Below, piece after piece: positions 17,057 to 18,603 of a DNA stretch of 18,603 nucleotides. Under the pieces are notes generated by a model. That model searched no databases. It was given only the letters and a program-made list of their open reading frames with translations, and was not told the origin of the DNA. The stretch covers positions 1-18,603 of the forward strand of contig VSPG01000041.1 of the NCBI GenBank assembly GCA_009775265.1. Reading direction: 5' to 3'. This stretch comes from Muribaculaceae bacterium (GTDB lineage: Bacteria > Bacteroidota > Bacteroidia > Bacteroidales > Muribaculaceae). Positions within the stretch are counted from its first letter, which is position 1; each line of letters opens with the position of its first letter. The position numbers were made by a program, and so were the translations under genes.

Positions 17057-17716
17057 ATGAAAAAATCATTTATTGCAATCGCGTGTGCAGTCATGGCAAC
17101 GTCTTTCCATGCAGCAGCACAATCTTTCACAGACACTTTCGATGCAAACTCGCTCGCATGGACGGAATGCGCGTTCGAAAGCAGCAAAGGCTCCGCCGTG
17201 ATAGACAAAGGGGTGATGACCGTCAAATCCAAAGGCGAGAACAAGGCCATGGGCGCCCTTTTGACCGGACTGAGCGGAGTGGCTACAAAAGTGGGCGAAA
17301 ACACTTTCTTTGAAACACACTGTTACGCGCCGCTTGACGTAAGAAAACCTTTCGAAGTTATAGCCAATGTGCGCATCGACAAACTCGCCAACGACCGTGT
17401 GTGCGGATTCGTGTTCAATTACAAAGACGGCGGCAACTTCTACACATTCAACTTCAACAGCGAAATGGTCAACTTTGTGCGCTATGTGGACAACAGGATT
17501 GTCGGCAACATCTACCAGGGAGTGAAATGGCCCAAGAAAAGCAAACTCGAACAGGAATGGAAACTGGTATGCGACGGAGATGTCCTGAGCTTCTTCGTCG
17601 ATGGGATGGAAATCCTTAAAGTAAAATACATGCCCTTGGACTATTCCGGCATAGGATTTTACACTTTCGGCAAACAGACCCTTATTGTGGAAGACATGAC
17701 TTTTACCCAACTTTAA
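17057..17716 (+). CDS. Secreted LamG/jelly-roll-like protein
   Basis: A 219-residue protein with signal peptide MKKSFIAIACAVMATSFHAAAQ, cleaved around residues 21-22. The mature part has a concanavalin-like jelly-roll pattern: FTDTFDANSLAW near the start, then VIANVRIDKLANDRVCGFVF, NYKDGGNFYTFNFN, WKLVCDGDVLSFFVDGMEI and YSGIGFYTFGKQTLIVEDMTF at the end. This is the pattern of DUF1080/LamG carbohydrate-binding or family-16-like folds, but no catalytic glutamate pair of a GH16 enzyme was seen, so binding is likelier than hydrolysis. It lies 27 bases after the PEGA-like gene and 13 bases before the beta-barrel gene, with no terminator between. Fold assignment is by pattern only. Confidence 0.7.
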   Translation: MKKSFIAIACAVMATSFHAAAQSFTDTFDANSLAWTECAFESSKGSAVIDKGVMTVKSKGENKAMGALLTGLSGVATKVGENTFFETHCYAPLDVRKPFEVIANVRIDKLANDRVCGFVFNYKDGGNFYTFNFNSEMVNFVRYVDNRIVGNIYQGVKWPKKSKLEQEWKLVCDGDVLSFFVDGMEILKVKYMPLDYSGIGFYTFGKQTLIVEDMTFTQL

Positions 17717-17729
17717 CAAATTCAAACCG

Positions 17730-18245
17730 ATGAAAAAACGTTTTATTGCAGTAGCCGTTGCTACGGCCTTTATCAGTGCAAACACCCTGGCTGTAGAACC
17801 GGGCTACCGAGGCTTCTTCGACTATGGCTACATGGTGGGGACGGGCGATTTCGAATCGTCGACCCTTAACGAAATCACAACATCCCACGGCTATCAGATA
17901 TGCCCGCAGCTCTTTGTGGGCGCAGGAGCAGGCGTACACCTCTATAAATTCAACGGGGACGACGGCATCCACTACAACCTTCCCGTATTCGGAAATGTGC
18001 GTTACGACATTCTTGAAACCAAATTCACTCCTTTCATCGACGTGAAAGGCGGCTACTCGGTGGCAGGTGAATTTACGGGCGCATATGTGAGCCCGTCCGT
18101 GGGCTGCCGCATGGCTGTCTCCTCCCGCGTCGGCATAAACCTCAGCGCAGGCTATACCTACATGAAGACCGGCTACGAGTACGTAAAATCCGGCAAAGAC
18201 CTGAACATGACGGGCATCAACATCCGTCTTGGCATAGATTTCTAA
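17730..18245 (+). CDS. Small outer-membrane beta-barrel protein
   Basis: A 171-residue protein with signal peptide MKKRFIAVAVATAFISANTLA (1-21). The mature part alternates hydrophobic and polar residues in strands separated by Gly/Asn/Asp turns, as in eight-stranded OmpA/OmpW-like barrels: GYRGFFDYGYMVG, LFVGAGAGVHLYKF, LPVFGNVRYDIL, FIDVKGGYSVAG, GINLSAGYTYMKTGYEY. It ends in IRLGIDF, and a C-terminal Phe is the usual outer-membrane insertion signal. It is the last gene of the four-gene exported cluster. A structural or surface role is likely; ligand and partner are unknown. Confidence 0.82.
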   Translation: MKKRFIAVAVATAFISANTLAVEPGYRGFFDYGYMVGTGDFESSTLNEITTSHGYQICPQLFVGAGAGVHLYKFNGDDGIHYNLPVFGNVRYDILETKFTPFIDVKGGYSVAGEFTGAYVSPSVGCRMAVSSRVGINLSAGYTYMKTGYEYVKSGKDLNMTGINIRLGIDF

Positions 18246-18570
18246 AATCCGTATCATACATAAAGATGCCGCAGCTACGCGCCTGCTGCCCCCCTTATAG
18301 CACCATGGCCGGTGCATACGGAGCAGCATGCCTAAATTGCCGACACCAACGCGGAGTCGCACGCATTTATATTCCAAAAAACGGGCGCAGAGCGCCCAGC
18401 AGCCGCGTAGCGGCAAGTCCAAATAGTAGCCACGGGCAATGGCCGCGTCAGCGGTTGCAGCCTGTGGCTTTTAGAAATTCCGAAAGGCGGAGTTGCGTAG
18501 CTTCGGTTCTTCCTTTTTAATATTTTAATTTATTACTGTCCGCTAAACTTTTTTAGTAGCGGTTGAAAAT
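18246..18570. other. Non-coding stretch with an array of GC-rich hairpins
   Basis: No credible gene. A series of short perfect hairpins is visible: GCAGC/GCTGC (18271-18275 with 18285-18289), CACC/GGTG (18301-18314), GGGCGC/GCGCCC (18383-18397), GCCGC/GCGGC (18402-18414), AGCCAC/GTGGCT enclosing GCAA/TTGC and CCGC/GCGG (18428-18469), and CCGAA/TTCGG (18480-18506). The 84-codon frame at 18266-18520 is Arg/Ser/Pro-rich and looks spurious. The pattern suggests a structured RNA or a dispersed repeat element. Confidence 0.45.
18374..18397 (-). terminator. Leftward intrinsic terminator
   Basis: On the minus strand GGGCGC, a 3-base loop and GCGCCC are followed by GTTTTTT. This would end a transcript arriving from the right. 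On the plus strand the hairpin has As before it and no T run after it, so it does not terminate the beta-barrel operon. No leftward gene is visible to its right in the window. Confidence 0.55.
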
Positions 18571-18603
18571 TAGGGCTGGCACCTATTGCAGGAGTCAGCC
18601 CTA
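18571..18603. terminator. Inverted repeat at the window edge
   Basis: TAGGGCTG (18571-18578) and CAGCCCTA (18596-18603) form a perfect 8-bp stem with a 17-base loop. It may continue outside the window, since the left side continues as GAAAATTAGGG. On the minus strand it is followed by AATTTTC. It is probably a terminator of a gene to the right, but the repeat is cut by the window end. Confidence 0.4.

Noticed and set aside
17703..18422. 239-codon minus-strand open frame opposite the beta-barrel gene
   Set aside because: Overlaps a convincing signal-peptide barrel gene; composition is that of a reverse shadow.
18266..18520. 84-codon plus-strand open frame
   Set aside because: Arg/Ser/Pro-rich, no motif, and coincides with the hairpin array; more likely non-coding.

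Overview
The window looks like a chromosomal segment of a gut-type Bacteroidales bacterium, most plausibly Muribaculaceae (S24-7) or a close relative. The grounds are a 286-residue primary sigma factor without region 1.1, several Bacteroidetes-type promoters (TTG or TTTG, about 20 bases, then TAnnTTTG), the absence of Shine-Dalgarno sequences, a very large TamB, and moderately high GC with many Pro/Arg/Ala codons. The family-level placement is inference. No tRNA, rRNA, CRISPR array, insertion sequence or phage gene was seen.

Layout. (1) 172-2366: a two-gene ABC exporter of the NatA/NatB type with a 4-base start/stop overlap. (2) 2547-7514, rightward: the housekeeping sigma factor with a well-matched promoter and a strong terminator, then a Pif1/RecD2-like helicase carrying a C-terminal TPR domain, and glutamine-dependent NAD synthetase 23 bases after it. 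(3) 7516-12653, leftward: an ECF sigma factor followed by a 1513-residue TamB-like protein whose end lies one base from the end of nadE. (4) 12853-15686, rightward: a membrane polyferredoxin that reads as a NapH-like half joined to a NapG-like half with an internal twin-arginine segment, then a twin-arginine lipoprotein aldo/keto reductase with two [4Fe-4S] motifs. Together they look like a redox module that would move electrons from the membrane to a reductase outside the cytoplasm. (5) 15687-15963: a promoter, a 27-codon ORF containing a 10-C tract that encodes Pro-Pro-Pro, a 9-bp hairpin, and a perfect 20-bp inverted repeat followed by a T run. This resembles either an attenuator leader or a small RNA. 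(6) 15964-18245: four closely spaced genes for exported proteins (a PEGA-like lipoprotein, a PEGA-like secreted protein, a LamG/jelly-roll-like secreted protein and a small outer-membrane beta-barrel). (7) 18246-18603: no credible gene, but a dense series of GC-rich hairpins that may be a structured RNA or a dispersed repeat.

The best candidates for an undescribed system are the NapH-NapG-like fusion with its exported Fe-S aldo/keto reductase, the four-gene envelope cluster with its attenuator-like leader, and the hairpin array at the right end. Regions 1-3 are essentially housekeeping.
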